Part shown: one piece after another, positions 1 to 7,212 of the stretch
Layout of the letters: each line of letters begins with the position of its first letter
How positions within the stretch are numbered: the first letter of the stretch is position 1
Source of the DNA: JASEGV01 sp037443545
Lineage (GTDB): Bacteria; Bacteroidota; Ignavibacteria; UBA10030; BY39
Direction of reading: 5' to 3'
Length of the DNA stretch: 14,930 nucleotides
Assembly (NCBI GenBank): GCA_037443545.1
Contig: JBBIOD010000046.1
Coordinates: 1-14,930, forward strand
Made by a program: the position numbers and the translations under genes
The notes under the pieces: generated by a model
What the model was told of the DNA's origin: nothing
Databases searched by the model: none
Seen by the model: only the letters and a program-made list of their open reading frames with translations

Positions 1-54
1 GTGTTTTAAAAACTTGCCCGCTTCTTTTGCGGCTTCGATTGCAATATTAAGCAT
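1..54 (-). CDS. N-terminal fragment of an inositol monophosphatase family protein (partial, cut by window edge)
   Basis: Only 18 codons are visible, reading MLNIAIEAAKEAGKFLKH. This matches the opening helix of inositol monophosphatase family enzymes (for example the MLNIAVRAARKAG start of E. coli SuhB). Such enzymes are Mg-dependent phosphatases of inositol phosphates and related sugar phosphates. The catalytic motifs lie outside the window, so the family call rests on this helix alone. The start codon follows the stop codon of the upstream GH13 gene after three bases. That spacing suggests co-transcription and translational coupling. No clear Shine-Dalgarno sequence is visible before it. 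Cytoplasmic location is expected, since no signal peptide is seen. A role in the glucan pathway is not implied; it may simply share the transcript. Confidence 0.72.
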   Translation of the reverse strand, partial: MLNIAIEAAKEAGKFLKH

Positions 55-57
55 AAA

Positions 58-2829
58 TTATTTGAGTAATAAAAGTTTTTTAGTTTCTGTATATTTTCCC
101 GCTTGCCCGTTATTTAGTGGGTGAGCTTGCATACGGTAAAAGTAAACACCGCTCGGCAAGCCACTCGCATTCCACACGGCTTGATAACTTCCCGCTTCCT
201 TAAATTCATTCACCAACGTTGCTACATCCCGTCCGAGAACATCAAAGACTTTAAGTATTACATAACTGCTAACTGGCAACTGCCAACTGAAAACTGTTGA
301 CGGATTGAACGGGTTTGGATAGTTTTGCTCTAACCGAAACTCGGTCGGAACGTCTGTTACCTGATTCTCGACAGAAAGTAAAACACTGTCCGGTTTGTTT
401 GAATATACTTTTGCAGTGAAAGCTGGAATTGTGAAGCTGCTTAGCATCGTTCCCGATGCAAAAAACTCGCTTTGGTCAAACACATCGTACCACATACCCG
501 AAGCAAGCCAAGGAACATTCGATACCGTCTGCTGTGAGCTGCTCAAATTTGCGACGCACATTATCTTCGCATCTGTGTTAGTGGCTTCAAATCCCCAAAC
601 TAACACACGTTCAGTATTGTACTTGAATAGTTTACGCAGTGTTCCGTCATAAAGGGCCGGATTGTTGAGCCGTTGGAAAATTAATTTCCTGTAGTAATGA
701 TAGTGCGATTGACCTGTGGCTGTTGAAAGACGGTTAAACTGTACAGGGCGGTACGAAAGTTTTTCACCATCATTCTGAAAGCCGCGCGGTTCAGCAAACT
801 CCATCCCCTGCCACAACATCGGGATTCCGAGCGAAGTAAACATAAATGTTGCGTAAAGTTTGTCTCTTTGAATCGCTTGTTCCAAAGGTACGCCTTGCCA
901 AGTAATCATCTCATAAATTAATGATAGCTCATCGTGATTAACTGTAGCATTAACAGGTTCCTTTCGGTTTGCGTAGCGGTCGGGAGTTGAAGGTGTATCG
1001 CCACTGGGATATGCGCCTAAATCAAGCACCTTATCTTCAATTGTGGCTAATGATGGATGTTGCGACGGTATTAAACATTTAAAAACTTCGTCTCTAAAAC
1101 TGTCGTGCCAGCCACTTGTAATTCCGCTGGTGAAAATCAGTGCAGGACTTTCGGGCAAGTGTTCTGCAATTTGATAAATTGTTCCGCCGTATTCAGTATG
1201 AATTCTATTTGCCCATCCTAAAATTCCTTTCGTCGGCTCAGTTACTCTCCAACCGATACCTTGAGTTAAGTCATATCTGAAACCATCTACTTTGTAAACA
1301 TCTATCCACATTTTTAATGCGCTATAAATTAACTCTTGTGTTTCGTTCGTCCAGTGGTCGATATCTTTAAAGAAGCAAAGTTGGTCTTCGTTATATCGTA
1401 GGTCGCTGCATCTTTTAAAATAAGGATTGATGTCTTCGTTCTGCGCCATCTGCCAGAGGGCGCTCGTTTCGTTGAGATGATTGAAAACGACATCGACGAT
1501 AACCGCGATTCCCCTTCCGTGTGCTGAATCGACGAGAGCTTTAAAATCGGCAGGAGTTCCATAGCCGGGTTCTAAAGCCAAATAAGAATTGAGGTCGTAG
1601 CCCCACGAGAACCCCGATTTTCCAATCATTCCATAATCGTTTATGGGCATTAATTCAATAGCATTCACACCGAGTGAATCGAGATACGGAATTGTTTCGA
1701 TGAAGTGTCTGAATGTGGCTTCACCTGCAGGTAGCCCTAAATTACCGCCTGCAAATTCGGAAACATTGAGTTCGTAGATAAATAATTTTTCCATCGGCGG
1801 GCGTTGAAAATTAGTATTTTGCCATACATAATCGTCGGCTGTTAAACCCGTCGAGTCGGTCGCAAATCGGCTACCGTTTGTTCCGTTCCATCTTCCCCAC
1901 GGGTCGTAAATCATTTTGTTATTTTCGATTTCATAAAGATATTCGTAAGTCCCCTTTGCAAGTTTTACGTTCACCCACCATTCGTGGTTAATAGTTGCCC
2001 GACGCATTACTATAGGAGATGCTGTAACAGGATTTTGTCCGAGTGGTGCGATGCGCAGGAGAACATAATCTTTTCCCGGTACGCGAATTCTAAAAGAAGT
2101 TGAGTCGTTAGATGTGGTGCTTGGCAAAGTTACACCGTGCTTCACATAAGCCGGCATCGGAATAGTGGCTATTACATAACCGCCTCGTTTATACACCACC
2201 GAGTCGCCTTTATCGTTGTAGCCAACTAAGCGAACAAAGTAAGATTTTGGGATTGGTGTAGGAAGCGTGTAATCCACAATACGTGTCGATCGGTTGAAAT
2301 ATTGAGTAACATCGGTAATCGTTCGTGGCGATGATTCGGTTTGTGCAGTAGCGAGGTAGATGGATGTGATAGAGTCGCTGTTTGCGTGCACGAGTGAATT
2401 TGTAATTCGTGTAATTTGCTGCGACACTTCGAAAGTATAAAATTGAAACCAAAAAAATTTTGTAAGCCGGAGAACTGAATTATTATGGTCGGCAGGGTTT
2501 GTTTCCGGATTCAGAGGGTCGCTGTACCAGCCTGTTGTTGTGCTGTAAAATTTATACTGCCATACTGAATCTCCCAATCGTCTCCGCGTATCTAACGGGT
2601 CCTTTATTTTGAATGTATACGTTTTTGTCCAACTCGATAATGTATTGTCATAACTCATCAACGAAATGGGAGCGTTGTTTACCCAACCGTTAAATTCAGC
2701 CGGAAGATTTAAAGCCGGTGACGTCGGTTGGTAAGTTCGAAAAGTTAATGTAACGCTATCGGATGATTGTGAAAGAATTATCGTGTTGACGAACAATAAT
2801 AGTGTGATTAGTAAACTATACTTTTTCAT
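58..2829 (-). CDS. Surface-exported GH13 alpha-glucan-active enzyme with CBM48-like N-terminus and T9SS sorting domain
   Basis: This 923-residue protein has a signal peptide at about residues 1-20. A first beta-sandwich at about 25-130 contains AEFNGW, resembling glycogen-binding/CBM48 folds, and a second E-set/CBM48-like region spans about 240-320. The GH13 barrel lies at about 345-800. Its conserved regions are DVVFNH (446-451), GFRYD with nucleophile D520, IAEH with acid/base E556, and NHDE with transition-state residue D633, so the active site looks intact. The HDE form of region IV and the CBM48-like part recall branching-enzyme and trehalohydrolase-type GH13 members. The exact reaction (hydrolysis, debranching or branching) cannot be settled by eye. 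Residues about 826-923 are a T9SS type A sorting domain with QNYPNPFNP, LPSGVYFYR and a final KKLLLLK, predicting T9SS export and surface attachment. An AAGGAA ribosome binding site sits five bases before the ATG. By role it would be a SusG-like surface enzyme. Confidence 0.9.
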   Translation of the reverse strand: MKKYSLLITLLLFVNTIILSQSSDSVTLTFRTYQPTSPALNLPAEFNGWVNNAPISLMSYDNTLSSWTKTYTFKIKDPLDTRRRLGDSVWQYKFYSTTTGWYSDPLNPETNPADHNNSVLRLTKFFWFQFYTFEVSQQITRITNSLVHANSDSITSIYLATAQTESSPRTITDVTQYFNRSTRIVDYTLPTPIPKSYFVRLVGYNDKGDSVVYKRGGYVIATIPMPAYVKHGVTLPSTTSNDSTSFRIRVPGKDYVLLRIAPLGQNPVTASPIVMRRATINHEWWVNVKLAKGTYEYLYEIENNKMIYDPWGRWNGTNGSRFATDSTGLTADDYVWQNTNFQRPPMEKLFIYELNVSEFAGGNLGLPAGEATFRHFIETIPYLDSLGVNAIELMPINDYGMIGKSGFSWGYDLNSYLALEPGYGTPADFKALVDSAHGRGIAVIVDVVFNHLNETSALWQMAQNEDINPYFKRCSDLRYNEDQLCFFKDIDHWTNETQELIYSALKMWIDVYKVDGFRYDLTQGIGWRVTEPTKGILGWANRIHTEYGGTIYQIAEHLPESPALIFTSGITSGWHDSFRDEVFKCLIPSQHPSLATIEDKVLDLGAYPSGDTPSTPDRYANRKEPVNATVNHDELSLIYEMITWQGVPLEQAIQRDKLYATFMFTSLGIPMLWQGMEFAEPRGFQNDGEKLSYRPVQFNRLSTATGQSHYHYYRKLIFQRLNNPALYDGTLRKLFKYNTERVLVWGFEATNTDAKIMCVANLSSSQQTVSNVPWLASGMWYDVFDQSEFFASGTMLSSFTIPAFTAKVYSNKPDSVLLSVENQVTDVPTEFRLEQNYPNPFNPSTVFSWQLPVSSYVILKVFDVLGRDVATLVNEFKEAGSYQAVWNASGLPSGVYFYRMQAHPLNNGQAGKYTETKKLLLLK

Positions 2830-2834
2830 ATTTT

Positions 2835-2840
2835 TTCCTT
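2835..2840 (-). promoter_or_regulatory. Ribosome binding site of the 923-residue GH13 gene
   Basis: AAGGAA on the minus strand ends five bases before the ATG at 2829. It supports that start, which is directly followed by a typical signal peptide (MKKYSLLITLLLF). Confidence 0.6.
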
Positions 2841-2913
2841 GTGATATTTAAATAATAATAATCCCTTATGCTATTCATCATGCTGAATTCCAGTTTTAAG
2901 TGCAAAGAGCCGA

Positions 2914-2934
2914 AGACTCGTAGAGTCTCGTAGA
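2914..2934. repeat. Small inverted repeat overlapping a tandem 8-base direct repeat
   Basis: On the plus strand AGACTC (2914-2919) and GAGTCT (2923-2928) form a perfect 6-base inverted repeat around GTA. Overlapping it, CTCGTAGA occurs at 2917-2924 and again at 2927-2934, ten bases apart, about one helical turn. It could be a protein-binding site or a small hairpin. At this length chance cannot be excluded. Confidence 0.45.
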
Positions 2935-2942
2935 TCACCAAA

Positions 2943-2963
2943 TTTGTAATGATGTTTTACAAA
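2943..2963. repeat. Perfect 7+7 inverted repeat TTTGTAA/TTACAAA
   Basis: TTTGTAA (2943-2949) and TTACAAA (2957-2963) are perfect inverted copies with a 7-base spacer, about 114 bases upstream of the second GH13 start. A further TGTAA follows at 2969-2973. It has operator-like symmetry, but the AT-rich context makes chance occurrence possible. Confidence 0.4.
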
Positions 2964-3049
2964 AAATCTGTAACTATTCACCACTACGTATAAAATATTT
3001 TGCCACAGATTTATTTTTGCGGCATAGGAGTTACAAAACCTTGCCATTT

Positions 3050-4525
3050 TTAATTTATTGAAATAATAATTGCACCGCTCATCGGTGGAATGTTGTGGAT
3101 TGTTATTTTTGATTTGTCGTTTTGGGAAACTGTAGTATCGCTTATCAGGTCAACCCATTTTTTTACTTTTTTATCGGGCGACTGTAACGTTACAGATTGG
3201 CATTTGTTGGAATTGTTTAAAATAACGATTGCTTTCTCCTTTTCGTATTCACGCAAAAAGCCAAATAGGTTTTTGGAATTATCAGTTAGGATAGTTTTAT
3301 AACTTCCTCTGCTGAAAATTTTGCTTTGCTTTCGTATGTCAATAAGTTTTTTATAAAAATTCCGGAGGTCAGTATTCCAATGTAACGAATCCCAAACCAT
3401 CGTGCGTCGGCAATCGGGGTCTTTGCCGCCCATCATCCCGATTTCATCACCGTAGTAAACCATTGGAGCGCCGATGTAAGTCATTTGAAAAAGGGCAGCC
3501 AATTTCGCTTTATCAAAATTTCCTTTTGTTAGAGTAAGGAACCGTTCTGTGTCGTGGCTGCCCACTAAATTTTGTAGCGCATATTGAATTTTGGTTGGAT
3601 ATTTTCGTGGAATTGCGAGTAATGAATCGAATTGTTCTACATTCAATTTGTTAAAAACGAGATATAAATTTACTGCATCGCGGAACAGGTAATTCATAAC
3701 AGCATCGAACTGGTCGCCCCTGAGCCAAGGTGTTGCATCTTCCCAGATTTCACCGACTATGTAACAATCGGGGTTAATCGACTTAACGAGATTGCGCCAT
3801 TCAATCCAGAATTCGTGCGACATTTCATTAGGCACGTCGAGCCGCCAGCCGTCTATTCCCATTTCAGTCCACTTGCGCGTTGCCTCGAAAAGATATTTCT
3901 TCACATCGGGTTCTTCAGCCATTAACTTTGGCAAGTCGCCAATTCCCCACCATGCTTCATAATTAGGTTTTTCTGGCGGAAGCTGCACAGGGAAACTGTG
4001 GACTTTGTACCAATGCAAATACTTCGAGTTTTTTTCTTTCTCAACAATATCTTTGAACGCAAAAAATTCGATACCGGTATGGTTGAAGACGCCATCAATT
4101 ACAACACGGATTCCCCTTTTATGACATTCATCCAAAAGTTGTTTGAAAATTTTATCGTCTCCAAAATTATCATCAATCTTAAAATAATCGGTTGTATGAT
4201 ATTTATGATTCGAGTTTGATTCGAAAACAGGGTTGAAATAAATTGCATTAACTCCCAAGTCCTGTATGTAATCGAGTTTCTCAATAACCCCTTTTAAGTC
4301 GCCTCCGAAATAATTGTAATATTTTGGATTTGCCCCCCAGACTTCAGTGTTCGGGGGATCGTTAGTGGTGTCGGCGTTATAAAAACGTTCTGGAAAGATT
4401 TGATAATAAATCGCATCTGCTGTCCAGTCGGGGATATCAAGTTGTTGTGCGGAAGAAAAATGAGTTATAAAAACAATAGCGGCAAATAAGTGGATACTTA
4501 CTTTTTGGATAGGTGCGCATTTCAT
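3050..4525 (-). CDS. Exported GH13_20-like alpha-glucan hydrolase (neopullulanase/cyclomaltodextrinase type)
   Basis: This 491-residue protein has a signal peptide (hydrophobic core about 10-22, probable cleavage after SSA at 26) and then a GH13 catalytic barrel. Family marks are QIFPERF (42-48), DGVFNH (144-149), LPKL (198-201), GWRLDVPNE with nucleophile D230, GEIW with acid/base E259, and GSHDTER with D325. LPKL corresponds to the MPKL fifth region typical of the neopullulanase, cyclomaltodextrinase and maltogenic amylase group (GH13 subfamily 20). All catalytic residues are present. It lacks the N-terminal CBM34-type dimerisation domain usual in that group. It also lacks a T9SS sorting domain and a lipobox, so I infer a soluble periplasmic enzyme that degrades imported maltooligosaccharides or cyclodextrins, the position SusA holds in Bacteroides. 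A C-terminal beta domain (about 405-491) follows the barrel. It has its own candidate promoter and an AAGGA site ten bases before the ATG. Confidence 0.92.
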   Translation of the reverse strand: MKCAPIQKVSIHLFAAIVFITHFSSAQQLDIPDWTADAIYYQIFPERFYNADTTNDPPNTEVWGANPKYYNYFGGDLKGVIEKLDYIQDLGVNAIYFNPVFESNSNHKYHTTDYFKIDDNFGDDKIFKQLLDECHKRGIRVVIDGVFNHTGIEFFAFKDIVEKEKNSKYLHWYKVHSFPVQLPPEKPNYEAWWGIGDLPKLMAEEPDVKKYLFEATRKWTEMGIDGWRLDVPNEMSHEFWIEWRNLVKSINPDCYIVGEIWEDATPWLRGDQFDAVMNYLFRDAVNLYLVFNKLNVEQFDSLLAIPRKYPTKIQYALQNLVGSHDTERFLTLTKGNFDKAKLAALFQMTYIGAPMVYYGDEIGMMGGKDPDCRRTMVWDSLHWNTDLRNFYKKLIDIRKQSKIFSRGSYKTILTDNSKNLFGFLREYEKEKAIVILNNSNKCQSVTLQSPDKKVKKWVDLISDTTVSQNDKSKITIHNIPPMSGAIIISIN

Positions 4526-4527
4526 AA

Positions 4528-4560
4528 ATATTGTTTCCTTATTATTATTGGAAACAATAT
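4528..4560 (-). promoter_or_regulatory. Perfect 11+11 inverted repeat just upstream of the GH13_20-like gene (candidate operator or SD-masking hairpin)
   Basis: On the minus strand ATATTGTTTCC (4560-4550) and GGAAACAATAT (4538-4528) are perfect inverted copies separated by an 11-base AATAATAATAA spacer. The right arm contains part of the AAGGA ribosome binding site (4536-4540) and ends two bases before the ATG. The left arm overlaps a candidate -10 element. The symmetry and placement fit a repressor operator at the transcription start. If transcription begins further upstream, it would instead fit an RNA hairpin covering the ribosome binding site. No factor is identified. Confidence 0.6.
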
Positions 4561-4583
4561 AATAAAAATGAGAGTTAGCTCAA
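4556..4583 (-). promoter_or_regulatory. Candidate sigma70-like promoter of the GH13_20-like gene
   Basis: TTGAGC (4583-4578) and TATATT (4561-4556) are separated by 16 bases. It lies downstream of the preceding operon's terminator and upstream of the GH13 start, where a promoter is expected. Transcription would start near 4549, inside the spacer of the inverted repeat, giving a leader of about 25 bases. It was read by eye and not modelled. Confidence 0.4.
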
Positions 4584-4635
4584 ACTTGTTATAGAGTAGT
4601 TAGTTCGATTTTGTTTGCATACGACCTACATTGCG

Positions 4636-4702
4636 AAAAAAAAAGAGCCGACTCGTCCGTTAGCTAATCCGTCGGCTGACGGATAACGGACTGAATCGGC
4701 TC
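4636..4702 (-). terminator. Strong rho-independent terminator closing the receptor operon
   Basis: On the minus strand a long imperfect stem starts with GAGCCGA (4702-4696) pairing with TCGGCTC (4651-4645). It continues with GTCCGTTA/TAACGGAC and TCCGTC/GACGGA around an AGCC loop (4677-4674), and is followed by nine T residues (4644-4636). Small bulges interrupt the stem: an A on one side and TTAGC on the other. It begins 67 bases after the stop codon of the 801-residue cargo gene. No T-run follows on the opposite strand, so it acts on minus-strand transcripts only. Confidence 0.88.
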
Positions 4703-4724
4703 GATATGGCTCAGTAAAACTTCC

Positions 4725-4757
4725 GATTTTTGCTTAACAGAAGCTTGATCAAAAATC
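4725..4757 (-). repeat. 8+8 inverted repeat between stop codon and terminator
   Basis: GATTTTTG (4725-4732) and CAAAAATC (4750-4757) are perfect inverted copies around a 17-base loop. It lies in the 3' untranslated region of the receptor operon, just before the main terminator hairpin. It has no T-tract of its own and may be an RNA-stabilising stem or chance. Confidence 0.4.
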
Positions 4758-4769
4758 AGGAGTGTAACA

Positions 4770-7175
4770 TTATCGCATCAGCAACATTTTCTTAACTGAT
4801 GTAAACGAACCTGCAGTTAGTTTGTAAAAATATGTTCCGCTTGAAAGATTGTCGGTGTTAAAATCGACACGGTAGTTACCCGCTTTCATTTCGCCGTTCA
4901 TCAGCGTTGCAACTTCCTGACCCAAAATGTTGTAAACTTTCAAAGTAACTAAACCTGAAACAGGAATACTGAAATCAATTTTAGTCGTCGGGTTGAATGG
5001 GTTGGGATAGTTTTGCGATAATGTATAATGATCCGGAATTACTCCGTTGATATCTCGAACTGAAACGGTTCCCATCACTCCAAACACCATTCGTAAACGA
5101 GCTGAAGTTGGTGGAGGGACTGGGAAAGACCACGAGTGGTTAGCAAACATAGCTGCTTCGTTATCTAAATAATAGGAGCCGCCAAGTTCGACGCCTGGGT
5201 AACCGGCTGCGAATTTAAATTCGAAGGTTCCGCCTGGAGTTCCAGCCTGCCAGAGGATATCGCGTGAGTAAAAATTATCGCCGGCGATTTCGTCGCCATT
5301 CGTTCCATCGTCAAACAATTTAACTAATGTTCCGCTAGTAGTATCATCGTATGTCCAGTTACCGCCCCAGGCTCCGAGTGGCGCAGCGCCCCCTTTTATC
5401 CATACACTGCTCAGATTTGAAATTGGCTGACTCGTTCTAAAATCAACCGGGTTTCGCATATCTATCACGAACTTGATCATTACATCATGCGGCAATCCGG
5501 TTGCTTTAGGAATAATAGTCGGAAAGGCGATTGGTAGAATTGAATCAACACCCGCCCAAACATAAATTCTGTCGGCACCAGTTTCATATCCGCCGCCGTT
5601 TTCGAATCTCTCATCGGGATATGCTTTGAATTTGTATTTAATTTCTGAATCAAGAGCAGTTTTAATTGTAAGGGTTGCAGTGTAAAGACCAGCGGTGAAA
5701 GGATCTTCAACCATTTTTTGGTTACCGCCAGTAATAGCACCCCCAGCAAAAATTAGAATTTTTAAAGAATCGGTTTGAGTATTAAAACCGCCGCTGTTTA
5801 TAAGTGCTGCAATATCGGCTTGGAAAGTAATTTGCTTTTCAGTAATTGGCTTGTCGGTTGGTCGTAAGCCGCCGTACCATTTCCATACAAGTGTAGTATC
5901 ATTCTTCATCGGGAATATGTTGTCGCTTCCTGGTTCCCAACCAGCCCCCCCGGGTCCGTCGATATAAAATTTATAGTAAACGTTTCGAGCACTGTCGGGA
6001 TCGAATTTTGCAACTCCCGAAAAAAACATACTCGTTCCTTCTCGAGCTAACTGATATGTTGCGCCCCAGTCGAGTGGTGCAAAACTTCCACGAATTCCGA
6101 CTGAATGAGTGGCGGGGTCGAAGCCGATTACTCCGGCAACGTTAACTCTAAACCAAACATCAACACTATCTGATGGTGTGTAAGGTGGATTATTAAACCC
6201 TCTTTTGTAATACCTAAGCGGGAGGACAGTATCTTTTGTCACGGTGAGAGCAGTGTTTCCCACACCTTCCCAATCAGTAGCATAGTACTGTACTTCTAAG
6301 TTTGTTCCCTCGGGAAAAGCATGAGTAACTTCCCAATAATCACCGCCGATGTGTGTCATCTTCGGAGAATCTTCGCCCCAAGTTAATGGCGCAGTATTGC
6401 CTCTAATTTGAACCATAGAAGTTGCTACAATTGTATCATTCCGGGTTGATGTGTTGAGTTTGAAGGTTACGTTGTAAGTAGGTGGAGTTGGTGCAATTTG
6501 TCCTAAATTAATAGCCCCGGGAGTAGCATTAGCTAAAGGAGCGTTCTGTACCCATTTGGTAGTATCGTTGTTGTCAAATCCGCCACTTGTACTATTTGTA
6601 AAATAATTCACAGCGTTACTTGTTGATGTGCGGAGATTTGCGGGCCATACTGCATCGGGGAAAGCTCCCAAAGAAGTATTCGTGCCGATTGCTACATAAT
6701 CAATTGTTGCAGATGTCGAGAGTGGTCCATCTAATAGTACAATATTTTCGTTTGTTGATAAATCTAACACTCGCACAGTATCCAATACGCCATCCGGCAG
6801 TGCTTTTGTGAAAAGTACTAATTTTTTATCAGCGGGGTCTAAATCTTGAGTATAAGCATTTGTGCTGTCGGCGGGAGTTAACAATACACAAACAATCCGA
6901 GTTCCTTGGGGAACATTTTGTAAATAAGTAACATTTGGGAAATCGAGATGTCCTTCGGTCGCTCCTCCTGCGCCGGCTTTTGTTCCTACATCCGAAAGAC
7001 GCAAGCCACGCATATCAACTCCGCCCGGCTTGACAACTAAAAGCTCGACAAATTCTTTACCGGATGAATTAACAGAAAATTCATTTATGATTACATCGCC
7101 GGGAACGACCTGAGAAAATAGTAACCCGGGTATAATCAAGATGAAAATCCAAAATATTTTTAAAAACTTGTTCAT
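4770..7175 (-). CDS. T9SS-sorted modular surface protein: lamin-tail-like domain plus four glycan-binding-like beta modules
   Basis: This is an 801-residue protein with a signal peptide at about 1-21. An N-terminal lamin-tail-like domain (about 25-220) is marked by GDVIINEFSVNSSGKEFVEL. Four beta-sandwich modules follow at about 234-325, 337-435, 448-545 and 564-688. Modules 1, 2 and 4 share an IRG/IKG-x2-APL-x-W motif (VQIRGNTAPLTW, VGIRGSFAPLDW, VWIKGGAAPLGAW). The LGAW and the later EFKF/YKFY strands resemble CBM20/E-set starch-binding folds. Module 4 also carries DDGTNGDEIAGDNFYS, a loop seen in choice-of-anchor-X-type domains. Residues about 715-801 form a T9SS type A sorting domain with QNYPNPFNP and KKMLLMR at the end. 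No catalytic domain is recognised. I infer surface glycan binding comparable in role to SusE/SusF, without proven homology. GGAGGT lies six bases before the ATG. It is the last gene of the operon, 37 bases after the PorV-like gene. Confidence 0.8.
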   Translation of the reverse strand: MNKFLKIFWIFILIIPGLLFSQVVPGDVIINEFSVNSSGKEFVELLVVKPGGVDMRGLRLSDVGTKAGAGGATEGHLDFPNVTYLQNVPQGTRIVCVLLTPADSTNAYTQDLDPADKKLVLFTKALPDGVLDTVRVLDLSTNENIVLLDGPLSTSATIDYVAIGTNTSLGAFPDAVWPANLRTSTSNAVNYFTNSTSGGFDNNDTTKWVQNAPLANATPGAINLGQIAPTPPTYNVTFKLNTSTRNDTIVATSMVQIRGNTAPLTWGEDSPKMTHIGGDYWEVTHAFPEGTNLEVQYYATDWEGVGNTALTVTKDTVLPLRYYKRGFNNPPYTPSDSVDVWFRVNVAGVIGFDPATHSVGIRGSFAPLDWGATYQLAREGTSMFFSGVAKFDPDSARNVYYKFYIDGPGGAGWEPGSDNIFPMKNDTTLVWKWYGGLRPTDKPITEKQITFQADIAALINSGGFNTQTDSLKILIFAGGAITGGNQKMVEDPFTAGLYTATLTIKTALDSEIKYKFKAYPDERFENGGGYETGADRIYVWAGVDSILPIAFPTIIPKATGLPHDVMIKFVIDMRNPVDFRTSQPISNLSSVWIKGGAAPLGAWGGNWTYDDTTSGTLVKLFDDGTNGDEIAGDNFYSRDILWQAGTPGGTFEFKFAAGYPGVELGGSYYLDNEAAMFANHSWSFPVPPPTSARLRMVFGVMGTVSVRDINGVIPDHYTLSQNYPNPFNPTTKIDFSIPVSGLVTLKVYNILGQEVATLMNGEMKAGNYRVDFNTDNLSSGTYFYKLTAGSFTSVKKMLLMR
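5112..6476 (-). repeat. Four tandem beta-sandwich modules within the 801-residue cargo
   Basis: Modules at 6201-6476, 5871-6167, 5541-5834 and 5112-5486 each run about 90-125 residues. Three of the four share the I(R/K)G-x2-APL-x-W motif near their start. Module 3 keeps the general layout (LKILIFAGGAITG, then YKFKAYP) but not the motif. The module boundaries are estimates. Confidence 0.6.
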
Positions 7176-7180
7176 TTGAA

Positions 7181-7186
7181 ACCTCC
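7181..7186 (-). promoter_or_regulatory. Ribosome binding site of the 801-residue cargo gene
   Basis: GGAGGT, close to the full consensus, sits six bases upstream (counting from GGAGG) of the ATG at 7175. It fixes that start, which is followed directly by a signal peptide. Confidence 0.8.
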
Positions 7187-7212
7187 ATGTTTTGTTATTA
7201 GTGATTTTTTAG

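Larger units (their letters stand above)
2830..3049. other. Intergenic region between the two GH13 genes
   Basis: This is a 220-base gap with no credible ORF. It holds two small symmetric elements that are listed separately. No strong intrinsic terminator follows the upstream GH13 gene. The best candidate on the minus strand is a short hairpin with a TTCG loop (GAGTC-TTCG-GCTC then TTT, about 2903-2919), which is weak. A possible -35-like TTGCAC lies at 2899-2904, but the -10-like CATGAT 17 bases downstream is poor, so no promoter is called. The second GH13 gene may be read from its own promoter here or by read-through from the first. Confidence 0.5.

Noticed and set aside
395..652. Plus-strand frame of 85 codons
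   Set aside because: It is antisense to the GH13 and sorting-domain region of a well-supported gene and has no independent evidence.
4446..4525. GH13_20-like protein as a lipoprotein because of an early cysteine
   Set aside because: Cys3 lies before the hydrophobic core and no L-x-(G/A/S)-C lipobox follows it. A standard cleavage site near SSA-QQ is more likely.
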